From: Anthonomus grandis grandis
Lineage: Eukaryota; Arthropoda; Insecta; Coleoptera; Curculionidae
Direction: 5' to 3'
Assembly: GCF_022605725.1 (NCBI RefSeq)
Contig: NC_065552.1
Location: 29,585,879-29,649,878 of the forward strand
DNA length: 64,000 nt
This document shows positions 1-10,500 of the stretch, one piece after another. Position numbers and translations under genes: made by a program. Position 1 is the first letter of the stretch, and the number at the start of each line of letters is the position of its first letter. The notes below the pieces were generated by a model, which saw nothing but the letters and a program-made list of their open reading frames with translations, ran no database searches and was not told where the DNA came from.

Positions 1-12
1 GATTTTTTTTAG

Positions 13-134
13 GTAAATATTAATCCTTCCCCAGACGTGTTTCATGAGACTCAACACGCCCTTATATTTTCTGCCATTGCCAAAGAAATAACTCAAGATA
101 TAATAGAAGAAACCAAGAATGGCTGCGGTGAACA
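13..134 (+). CDS. coiled-coil gene, exon (first in window)
   Basis: Follows a T-rich tract and AG at 11-12; donor gtaagt at 135. Ends in phase 2 (CA|G across the junction gives Gln). Confidence 0.7.
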
Positions 135-3100
135 GTAAGTTTAATAAATTTTTTGAACACACTCCACCTCTATAATTTAATTTATTTTTAGGACCAATGG
201 AGACTTTGATACATCGGACCTTCTGCTACAAATATCAGAGTTAAAAAATGAAATACAGGAAGTCTATAACGATAAGGCAGAACTCGTGCTTCAAAATTCC
301 GAACTAGAACAACAGCAAGAGGAAATGGAGATGCAAATTTTGGAGCTGAAAGAGATAATTGAAAATAGCGAGCATGTTAATGAGGTATTTAAAAACCATA
401 GTAAAGTACTGTTTAGTAGTAGAATTTTCAGGCATAATACTGCCTAGAATTGCGCAAAACTTTATTATTAAAGGCCTCAAAATTTTATTAAAATTTGGTA
501 CAAATTAAATTTTTCCCATATATTAATACTCCCTGGTCCCTCACGGTAATGACTGACTCTAGAACAATGCCATAACATTGATGAAATTAAAAGCTGGAAA
601 AATTGTTCTCTTGAGAGGTTACAATGTGTGCGGTGTGAATATTTTTTCTAAATAATTTATATCGTGAGGTCAGGTTGGAATATTTGTAAATAATATTGGA
701 AACGATTAATCCGATTTTTATTAAGCATAAATTACAGAGAATTGGCGTGCGAAGTAGAGTATTAAATTGGGTTACATCATATATGATGAACAACTAGATC
801 TTTAGTTGTAAAAGTGGGTGATGATTTCTCAAGTCGGTATAACGGCGAACTTGGATCTCCACAGGGTGGGGCACACACTTTGCGCCGCTGCCTTTCCTAT
901 TATACAGATCGTGTTTTCGTTCGTTACTTATAGGAAACCGCATAGAGGCGAAATTTTGTAACGTCGCGCGTGTACGAGTGCCTGCGACAGAGCACCGCCC
1001 CGGCCGGCCCGAGGACGGGATTAGTTACACAGAACACAAAGAGGAAAACTGGTCTGTTCTTCCTTCTTCCTTGGTCTGTTTTCTGTGATTAGTAAACATC
1101 TGACTTTCGTAGGAGTTGCGTCGTTTGGCGACAAAATGTCCCAAAATATTACGCGAAAATCCAGGCATTTTTAAAATATTTATTCTAATGCGGGTTTTAC
1201 AGACATGACAAAGTGTAAAACCCGCATAGAATTGTACTCTTAAAATATTAAATATGTTTAAATATGTTTAATATGCTGTGTTTTGCATAATGAAAATTAA
1301 AGCGTTATTCTAATAAAAAATAAAATATCAACTCTGATAAAAATATAATAAAAAATCAAAAATAAAACTCTAATAAACAAACTTAGCAACATATCATTTT
1401 TTAAATAAAAGGCTCAAATAAACCGCCTTCTTTCGCTAAACAAAAACTTAAAATCGTACTATCGTAAAAGCTATTTCGCCACTCCTCTAAATTTGTTGGC
1501 CTACTAAATTCATGCTTGCAAATGGTCTGCCTAAGGTAACCCCACAGATAAAAGTCATTTGGAGACAAATCTGGAGATCTAGGAGGCCATTTAATATCGC
1601 CAGTCCCACTAATAAGGCGGTTAGGAAAAGTATTTGTTAAAAATTCTTTTACCCTAGCCGCGTTATGAGCAGGACAGCCATCTGGCTGAAAATAAACCGA
1701 TTCCAGGTCTACATCAGGTAGGATTTGAATGGCAGGAAGAACTTGGTTTTGCAGCAACTCAAGGTACTTTTGGGCGTTTAAAGTGCCATCAATAAAAAAT
1801 GGCCCTATAACATTGTCGCCCAAAATACCTGCCCAAACATTCAATTTCTGAGGATACTGGGTACAAAACTGAAAACTTCTGTGCTCGTTTTACTGAGACC
1901 AATAACGAATAATGGAAGGATTGTTTGCCATGTAATGGAAAAGAAGATTCATCAGAAAACAAAATATTTTTTAAAAAATATTTGTTTTCATTTGCCTTTT
2001 CCATCATGGTTTCACAAAATTCCATTATTCGCCACTGGTCTTCAGGAAATATTTCCTGAGTTTTTGAATACTTGAAACATTTGTACCCATATTTTTTCCA
2101 GATACGAGCAACAGTTTTATTGCTCATTCCCAGTTCCTCTCTAACACTTCTAGTGGACCGTGTCGAATCAAGTTAGTAGCTAGGGTACTGCAAACCATTT
2201 CGTCCCGCCGTTCTATATCCTGGAACACTTCAACAGGTGGTTCTTGACGTTTTGTGTGGCATTTTTTACAATCTTGAAGACAAAAAGATGTCTCAAAATT
2301 TGTAACCACATTTAAAACCGTTTTTGCACAAGAAATCGGTTTATTCTCAAATGTCACTGAAAACATATCTCTACATTGTACTGCCGAATTGCCTCCATAA
2401 AACCATTTAATTAGTTGAACTCTTTCGGAAGGGGTATAAACAGCCATAGTGAAAAAAACACGAAAATAACGCTCAAAAATTATTAATGCAACGTGCAGTA
2501 ACACAGCAAAGTGAGGTCTGCTGACTCCCGCTTCAAAAAATAAAAACGAATAATTTCGCCGCCTGCAAGCCGCAACCAAGCGGTGTTGCCATTATTTTGG
2601 GTAATACGTAGCTCTCGATAACACGATCTGTATATTTGATGATCGCATATATGAAATAAAGACTTTGACAGTGATATGTCAATCAAACAATAAAAATTAA
2701 GCCAAGTTTTCTTGTTTATTTAACATAGGCAAAACACTATTTTTAATTTGGATTGCATAATAACTTTTAATATGATGATGACTGTAATTACTACCAAAGT
2801 TATGGTACTCATACATATATAGCATATTTATTTAAGTGACTATTGCGTTTGTATAAAGTTATAATTTAGTGCAAAAAGAGTATGCTTGGGACACAACTCC
2901 ATATTGCTGCAATTTAGAGTATTGCAAACCATGATTCATATCTGAAGAGTGAACCCAAAATGAAACCTTGTGGTATTCCAGTTGAAAATGGTGTGTGGTA
3001 TTCCATTCAAATAAATAGATTTTTCTACAGTGTCTTCTTTAGTAATAGAGCACTATGTACTATGTTACTTCGAGAATTCGTTTTTTTATTCATGGGAATT

Positions 3101-3542
3101 GTAATATTCGCGTACGGCTTATTGGGCAAATTTCCCATTCATAAAAAAAGGATAATTTTACACACTTTATACTGGGCTAAAAAATCAGAATTTAGAAATC
3201 CCGATGAGTGTGGAAAATGAGCATTTTACCCATGATAGTAGAAAAACTGTGAATAGTGCTATAGTTTACACAAAATTCCCAATTTCATAGTTACATAAAT
3301 ATCCGTAATTTTATCGTTTTTAGAGCCAGCAAAATTTAATAAATAGGCAGGCAGCTCAACTAGAAAATTACAAACATACCTTACAAATGAGAGAGGAAGA
3401 AATTGAAAAGATGGAAATGGAAATTGCCAGATTAAACTATAAATTAATGGAGCAAAAACATACAAGGTGTAGCGAAGGAGATTCATCCTCGTCGAGTTGT
3501 TGCACGTCATTATTAAATGAATCGGCCATCATTATTGATTAA
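13..3542 (+). CDS. coiled-coil protein, C-terminal three exons (gene starts before the window)
   Basis: Three exons join in frame: 13-134, 192-384 and 3324-3542, with AG acceptors before each and donors gtaagt (135) and gtattt (385). The joined product is about 177 residues and ends at TAA 3540-3542. The first exon reads a short leader with FSAIAKEITQDIIEET. The second is nearly all heptad-like (LKNEIQEVYNDKAELVLQ, then ELEQQQEEMEMQILELKEII). The third continues the coil (MREEEIEKMEMEIARL) and finishes with a Ser/Cys-rich stretch and NESAIIID. This is a cytoplasmic-type coiled coil with no membrane segment; such tails are typical of cytoskeletal or trafficking adaptors, but I do not recognise the family. 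The phase-0 junction 384/3324 spans a 2.9 kb intron that holds a DD41D transposon. Confidence 0.75.
192..384 (+). CDS. coiled-coil gene, penultimate exon
   Basis: Acceptor AG 190-191 after a T-rich tract, donor gtattt at 385, ends in phase 0 on Glu. The sequence is a continuous charged amphipathic helix. Confidence 0.75.
905..2630 (-). mobile_element. Tc1/mariner DD41D (rosa-like) element with TIRs
   Basis: Ends are inverted copies: CAGATCGTGTTTTCG at 905 and its complement CGATAACACGATCTG ending at 2630, with further partial match inward, and TATA on both outer sides, consistent with TA target duplication. It carries one transposase on the minus strand. It lies in the last intron of the coiled-coil gene. 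Confidence 0.8.
1401..2447 (-). pseudogene. DD41D transposase, broken
   Basis: Starts at ATG 2447 (MAVYTPSERVQLIKWFYGG, the usual N-terminal helix-turn-helix of this group) and runs to the stop at 1401. The catalytic positions are visible: Asp in LFSDESSF, Asp in QPDGCPAHN, and Asp in SPDLSPNDFYLWG, with 41 residues between the second and third, which is the DD41D spacing of rosa-like elements. Two frameshifts (near 2165 and near 1930) and an in-frame TAA before the NVWAGILGD motif inactivate it. Known role of the family: cut-and-paste transposition at TA sites. Confidence 0.85.
3324..3542 (+). CDS. coiled-coil gene, terminal exon
   Basis: Acceptor tttttag ends at 3323. The frame is open from 3324 to TAA 3540-3542 and continues the coil before a Ser-rich tail. 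It is missed by ATG-based ORF calling because it has no upstream ATG of its own. Confidence 0.75.
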   Translation, partial: SQQNLINRQAAQLENYKHTLQMREEEIEKMEMEIARLNYKLMEQKHTRCSEGDSSSSSCCTSLLNESAIIID

Positions 3543-3772
3543 GTTTTTGTAATTACTCTCATTTAAAAACCATAAGAACAAATTGTAAATATCGTTTGGT
3601 ATTATAAATATGTAAAAGTTCTAATTGTGATAACTAATATTAAGTAGGATTTGTGATTTTCTTATAATTTTTAGTTTTTTATAACTTTTATATTTTATTT
3701 TATTAATAAGGTGTGTTGTATATGTTTAATTTGTTTTATTTACTTTTTACTAACCATTATCCCACACGTAAT

Positions 3773-4160
3773 TTATGGGAAGATTTTATTAGTTATGAGT
3801 GATTGAGCTTTTTGATATTCTCGACCAGTTGGGTTCAGTGATATCCTCTTAAATCGTAACGTTTCTAATCCTGGGAGGTGTTTGAAAGCATCAAAATCTA
3901 ACTTTCGAACTTCCATTGTCGTTATTTTAGATTTATCACGAGAGGACGCTTTCGTTGGTTTTACGTGATGTAAGTTGCTTTCAGGAATTTTCTTTTCTTC
4001 CAATGTTACTCTGCACAAAATCTTTGCTTTTCTCCAATGTATATTGTGGCCATCGTACCAAGTGTGTTCTTTTATTCCTGAACTGGAACTCCGTCCTGTT
4101 CGGCTCTATTTTCCATGTTCTTTTGTCCGCTTTGACTCTATGTATGACTCTAATTCACAG
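3773..4160 (-). pseudogene. Penelope-like retroelement, C-terminal fragment
   Basis: Minus-strand reading gives HTWYDGHNIHWRKAKILC, then LEEKKIPES and MEVRKLDFDAF. This matches, at the protein and nucleotide level, the end of the Penelope-like copies at 25.0-26.4 kb, where an upstream reverse transcriptase part is also readable. The His/Trp pattern followed by AKILC fits the tail of the GIY-YIG endonuclease region of the family. Strongly truncated at the 5' side. Confidence 0.6.
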
Positions 4161-4395
4161 GAGATTTGGTATATGCAGTTATTGGTGTTTTTTTTGACTA
4201 TAGGAGAATTTTTTAAATAATATTAGTATAAAATAGTTCAAATTTAATTAAATGAGGCATACAGTGGACTGTATGCATTGATTTTTCTTCGTTTCACATA
4301 AAAGTTAAGGTTGAAGAAGTAGTCCAATTTTGCAGCGGAGTTAATAGATCTTCGGCCATCCTCCACTAAATCTGTTTAAAAAACTATTAATCAAA

Positions 4396-4429
4396 CATGT
4401 TTCGGACATATAACATGTCCATCATCAAG
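4396..4429 (-). other. hammerhead-like motif beside a Penelope-like fragment
   Basis: The minus strand reads TTGATGA, T, GGACAT, GTTAT, ATGTCC, GAAAC: a perfect 6 bp stem between a near-consensus CUGAUGA (one change) and GAAA. Stems I and III are not convincing here. Confidence 0.3.
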
Positions 4430-4649
4430 GATACTATAAAAGAACCAAGGGAACTTATAAGATATAGATTAAAAATCATTTTAGGGTGTTAAATTGCAAA
4501 AGGTATTAAAATTATTTATACAAATTAAGGGGTTCTGTCAATTCATCTTATAGTTCTAGTGCCTCAGACAAGGTTAAAGCGACTGAAAATGGCATCTACA
4601 ATAATGATAAAATGCTTAATTAATTGACAAATAAATGGACGTCGAAGGC

Positions 4650-7130
4650 GTAAAACTTTGAGAGGGACAAAACTTCGATTTTGTCACCTTTTGAAACTTT
4701 GTCACCTTTTGAACACACTTTTACTTGTAACTCCGGTATCCTTCGTAATTTGGGTGGCCAAAAATTATGAGTATACCGATGAAATCATCCTCTACAACTA
4801 TACTAATTTTTTTTATAAAAAGCGATTTAGCTAAGAAAAAATATATTGATGGTGACAAAGTAACCCCTTGGTTGGGGCTACTTTGTCACAAAGTTTTATT
4901 AAGGTTTAAAACACCTTAAACGACATTATACTGACAAAGAAACCCCAGATATGGGGTAAAATATATTGGCGTGTGTCATATAGGTAGGTACCTAATTTTT
5001 TTGTAACATCCAAATGGTGAAAAACACATAAAATAAACAACTTGCTTATACAAAAGTTAAAAAATATTTATTTCAAGTAAACAAACCAGAAAACAAAACA
5101 AGAAAATAAAAAACAAACTTATACATACATTTTGGTATCGTAGGTAGTAGGCAATTAATGCCTAAATAAATAGGAACTTTGATACACAACCTTAATGCTG
5201 TAGTAAACATACAAAAATATTCAACTTAACATAAACTCAACAAAACGAAAAGTGAAAACTTCACTGAGGTTAATCAATACGGCACTAAACGTTAAGGCAC
5301 TAGAGTTTAGTTAGGCACATATTCGTCTTCTTCGTCTGTATGATAGAGATCTTAATCCGAACTATCTTCACATCTATCACAAATGAAATAGGGATCCCTA
5401 CTATCATTATTACAGATGCCACAAATCCATTTTTGGCATTTGCAGCATTTTATCCATTCAACTCGATATTTGTAGTTTTCCCACAAACACTTACAGATGC
5501 CACATTTGTTTGAATCATCTATTTTTCGTGTCGATTTTCTTAATGGGAGATTTTTTTCTTTACCCTTAACACCCAACTTTGATTTATTTGTTGCGCTCTT
5601 CGAATTTCCTTTAGAGGTGGATGGTTCTGCATCATCATCGACAATATTCATGGCGCTCTCGCCTACTTCTGAGGAGGTGATGGACGAAACATTTTGCCCG
5701 GGTTCTATTTCTTTTTCCTCGTTTTCTTTTCTTCTCGGGATTTTGAACTCCCTCTATGTTCTTTTTAACAACTCAACTAAACTTTCGTCTAATGTTCTCT
5801 CAATTTCTTTTTTGTGAACAGCAGTATCGGGAAGTTTTCGTAGAACCTCTTGCGCATTACATGGATATAAGCCGGTGGTGCGAAATCCTGATATTAAATT
5901 TTGCGACACTGTGTCACTAATGGCCACCCAAAGTCTGTTCAGTAAAATGGGAAATTGTTCTTTTGGAATTGACCCAGGATATCGACTTTCTCTTCGCCAT
6001 CTCTTCTTCATTGGTCCGAATACCGCCACATCTAATGGTTGCATTAGATATGTGGCATTGGGAGGAAACGGGCTCATATATATATCATGTTCTTGTGCTG
6101 CCTGTACGACACTTGGAGCAAAATAGCTGGCCAAGTTGTCTCCTACGAGGATCACTCTTTTTCCAGGTTCTCTTGTTCTTAGGACATGTGGAAGTAAAAT
6201 TTCCTTAAACCATATCTCGAATAAGTTGGCGTCAAACCAGCCACCTGGACTATTTTTGTAAACTGTTCCTGGTGGACCGCCTTTACACCAGTTTTCATAA
6301 ATATTATTGGCTTTATATACCACCATGGGCGGCAACAAGACTCCACTGGCGCTACCGCAGACCATTATGCTAATGGCTGTCCTGGAATGATTTTGAACAC
6401 GTTCGACCCTTCTCGAGTTTCGTGGAACAATGGCTTTTCGAGCACCGGGGTCATCAGTGACGTTTGTTTCGTCATAGTTATATATATGATACCCACTAGA
6501 GTCTAATAATACTTATTGCAAAAAACTTCAAAACATCCTCTTGGTCCACTGAGGATCGGGATCTTTTGATATTCGAGGCTATTCGAACAGATAAATTGTT
6601 TCGTTTGATGAAAGCACTAACCATATCATCCCCAGGGGTGTTGTCTTTTAATACAGGTATAACAATACCCTTTTTGTCAAGGTATTTTTTAATAACAGCC
6701 TTTATATCTGCCTTTGTTAGTGGAAATCCCCATTCTGCCACGACTCCCAAGGATCTTGATATTAACCCTTCTTCTTCCTTACTGAGGACTGTCGGATGTC
6801 TAACAGACTTTGGGTGCCTTCCAAGGCATTTATAGACTAGAGTCATGCGTGGGATCCTATAGGTTTGGGCCGCTAGTTTTTTGCTCATACCACTTCGAAC
6901 GGCCTCCACTGCTTTTTCTAAATTTTCTTCGCTATAGTTGGCATATGGCCGGCTGCCAGGGGTTTTTTCGTAGGTCCTCATGGTTTAATTAGTTACTTGG
7001 ATTTGTAACAAAAGAAATACCATTATGTTTTAAATTGCAGCCGCACATTTTTCCCTTCATAAAAAAAACAATGGCGCACTACTGGACGTGACAAAGTTAC
7101 CCCGGGGTGACAAAGTAACCCCGGTTTACG
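4650..7130 (-). mobile_element. pogo/pipsqueak-type DNA transposon (element A)
   Basis: The right end carries repeats of GGTGACAAAGTAACCCC and a diverged copy; inverted versions (GGGGCTACTTTGTCAC, TTTTGTCACCTTTTG) occur at 4670-4890. The exact left border is uncertain, anywhere from about 4650 to 4870. The element holds one minus-strand transposase. Confidence 0.65.
5352..6981 (-). pseudogene. pipsqueak-HTH / DDE_1 transposase with C-terminal Cys-rich finger
   Basis: ATG at 6981. Domains in order: psq-type helix-turn-helix (NLEKAVEAVRSGMSKKLAA), a second DNA-binding segment (SRSLGVVAEWGFPLTKADI), then the DDE core with Asp in IYNYDETNVTDDPG, Asp in VILVGDNLASYF and Asp in YLMQPLDVAVFGP. A basic linker leads to a PHD/RING-like finger at the C-terminus (CGICKCLW, then CCKCQKWICGIC and CDRC, ending EDSSD). 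One frameshift near 6500 separates the HTH from the DDE core, and an in-frame TAG at 5754-5756 precedes the finger. The architecture equals that of element B at 40.7-42.6 kb. Confidence 0.85.
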
Positions 7131-7542
7131 GTATTTAACAATAGATCAATAATGTGTTGTATAAAAAAACTATTGTTTGAAATTTGATTTTCCCGCCTTA
7201 ATTTGGCAACGCCTTTCTACACTTTTGATTGATCCAATTAGGCATATCAAAGTGTCAAGTTAGTTATGCCAAGCGAGAGGACGCTAGCTGATTTGTCAGA
7301 CGAATTTCTATCAGTTTATATGCAACCACCACTTCTCTATAGTTTTGTGATCCTAGTCTTGGATTTTATTTACATGCATGGCTGTCCTGACCTTGACCTT
7401 CGTGTCATGTGTCATTGTTGTCACAGATGTCACTTTTGTTTGGTTTTAGAAAAAATGGACAACTTTTCCTTAATTTTTTTTAAAAATTCAATACTTTATA
7501 AATTACAATAATTTATAATTAGTTATTTTTAGTTTATGCAAA
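7131..7542 (+). other. upstream region of the Ig/LDLA membrane-protein gene
   Basis: No gene is seen. It presumably holds the promoter and 5' UTR of the gene starting at 7543. No clear TATA or initiator could be fixed. Open frames here are short and lack family signatures. Confidence 0.3.
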
Positions 7543-7597
7543 ATGTTATCTGCAATTTCCTCCTTTATTCTTCTACTTTTCGCTTCTTTTGCATACG
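7543..7597 (+). CDS. Ig/LDLA gene, exon 1: signal peptide
   Basis: ATG at 7543 opens a hydrophobic leader (FILLLFASFAY). Donor gtaagt at 7598, phase 1. No other upstream ATG fits the downstream frame. Confidence 0.8.
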
Positions 7598-10500
7598 GTA
7601 AGTTCTACGCCGTACCCCAAAAACTGTTTTAAGTTACATTGCTAATTTAAACGTACATTTCAGGTAGTTTAGACTTAAAAGTAAACAAAAAAATAGACAA
7701 CACCTTTTACCCGGTAACTTTTAACGTCGAAGAATTAATAGGAACCACATTTTCCCTGATTTGTGAACTAGTAACTAGCGACAATAGAACACAGTTCGAT
7801 GACAACCTTAGTTGGATCAAAGATTTACCTGATCATATGGACTTATCAGATTCTAATGAAATTAATAAGTCTGTAAAGAAATTTAAGCCATTACAATTTA
7901 AGGATCAGGGCAAATATCTTTGTGTTAGCCATAAGTTTAACCTCACAAAGGAGGTGAAAGTTGTAGCGAGGAGTGAAGTGAGGCGAGAGCCAAAACCTCT
8001 GAGGGAAACCATCTATTGCAATGAGCTTATGTTTCAGGTATAAATTTTCTATATTTCATTCCTAAAAGTCATAAAGACTATTATGAAAATTTTTTAACTT
8101 TTTTTGTATAATATCGGACAACCATATATCAGCTAAAAATCTCAAATCACCACTTAAAGCCTTGAGAAATAAATTTTCCTAGCAGCCTGTAAGTAACTGA
8201 TTAGCACATTTATTTCCTTTTCATATTTTTGTAGAGCATTCATGGTATATCAATGTAAAGTTCTAGTTTTGTAAAGCTCTTTTAGAGGGCATCTTGTTAC
8301 TTGATTTTTTTTTAAATAAAAACTACCTCAAATTTCTCAAAAACCATTAGAGGAATTGCCTCTTATCAAATATACTTTTTTTAGATCAAATGAGTGGCTT
8401 AATCTAAAATTTGTACCCAAACACCTTTTTTCCATTGGCATAGAAATCTAAAATGTACTGATATCAAAATAATTGTGATATGGGTTTTTTTGCCTCACAA
8501 ATTATGTAAATGTACTAAATTTTGGAAAAATTAATTTTTCAAATTATCAAAAAAAGCAATTTTTCAAATTTTCATTTCAGCATCTTCTAGAGCATAACCT
8601 TAGCAAGTTTATATCAAGGTAAGCTTACTTAAATTGAAGAATATGTGGTGGGTTTTTGGTTAAAACCCTTTACAGATCCATAGCCATGCCTCCGCATAGC
8701 ACTACTGCACCATGGGTTTACATCATCCATTAATTTGCAGAGTGCATTGTAAAATTTAAAATAAAAATATAATATAAAAAAGGAAATAAAAGCATACGAA
8801 TAAGGGACACATAATAATATCATAAAATTTGAAATAAACTTAAGGAAATGGTTAAAAACTTAAAATAAAAAATTAGAAATCTATCAAAAATTGTCACAAT
8901 AAAATTTATTTTAATTATAATCATTTGGTAAATGGTTGAAGATGATCTTAATGCTCTTGTAAAAAATAAACGATTGATGAATGAGGTATAGGTAATTGCA
9001 ATTTCGAAGCATTTAGAGTCATGTCATTGTTATAAGTAAGACCTGTTTAAAACCTGTGACAATATTTATGGATAAATGTAACTGTTTTAAGAATAAGTAA
9101 TCCATATAGGGTTAAAATACCTTGATTTTTAAAAAGAATTTTTAAAGAGACCTACTACTTCTCTTCTTCAATACCAAAAATGATTCCATAAAGCTTGATT
9201 GTAGAACCCCCAAAAACTAAGCCATTACTCTTTAACTCTATCAGAGCATAGTAGGCATATGATTTTGCCATCACATACCAATTCAATGACTGTAATTCTG
9301 ATGACAAAACATCTGGATGATATCTTCTTTGAAAGAATTATGATACAAGATTTTAAACTCAATTCAGTGTCCACAATATTTGTCTACCAGATATAATAAT
9401 GTCCCTGAGCATTTAGTCTCAGGTCAACATTCACAATTTTGGTTAAAATGTGAGATGGGCCTATAGTTAGAAGTATCATCCAAGTCTTCACCTTTGTGAA
9501 AATTAATAATCTTAACTAATTTTAAACATGGAGAAAAGTACCAGACTTCCAAGAAATATTAAGCTTGAGACAAGGTATTTAGATTGTGGTCAGACAAACC
9601 TGCAAATTCCTTCTTTCTTCAAATAGAAGATCCAAATAATCCTTTAAGAACCATAAAAGATCCTATAAGAACCAAATAGATAGACCATATTTTCAATGAC
9701 TAATATGGATTTAATGCTGTCTTTATAGAATTCATTTAACAATTTCAGAGATAACTCCCTTTTATTAATGCTAGAGGAAAATTTGTTTTTTTTTTTACGA
9801 ATATATCCTTTATTATTGACCTACTCTTCTTTTGCTTATTAGATGGTCTCTACAATAGAAATCCTTTGCGGGTTTTATACATTTTCTATTAAAAGATAAT
9901 TATTAAAATAAGTGTGAATGGAGACAAAGTGGTTGAAAGTTGCTGTGAATTTCCCCAAAAATTGGAATTGTGAAAATCCCCAAATTATAGAATCTGTGGA
10001 TCTCAAAACATTTTCACAAGTGGTAGGTACATCATTATAAAACCTATCATATATTAATTTAATAACTTCGGTTTTTTTTTAAAAATAATTTTGCTGGTTT
10101 TTTTACAGAAATCATGTTAGATTCACATAGAACGGCATAACGATCAGATAAGTCTGCATTAATTGCAGTACAGTTACTTTTAGAACAAACATTAGAACTT
10201 ACATCTATTAACAGACAAAAACTGTGTAACACAAGTTGGACTTTAAACATGCATTACTAGAAGTATTAAATAAATAGTCAGTCTTGTGTTTTCAGGCATA
10301 TATCAGGGGAATATTAGTTATATAAAATGCTTAAGGAAGATGATATATTGAGCAGAAAATAAAATCATTTAATAGGTGTCCATAAGTGCCCAGCTATACA
10401 GAGCGATTTTTGTACCTAAAAAATATTGGCCTTAATTATAGTTTTAAAGAACGTTCTAAATAAACGTTCTTTCATGTAATCCAGGCGCGTTCCTCGAGAG

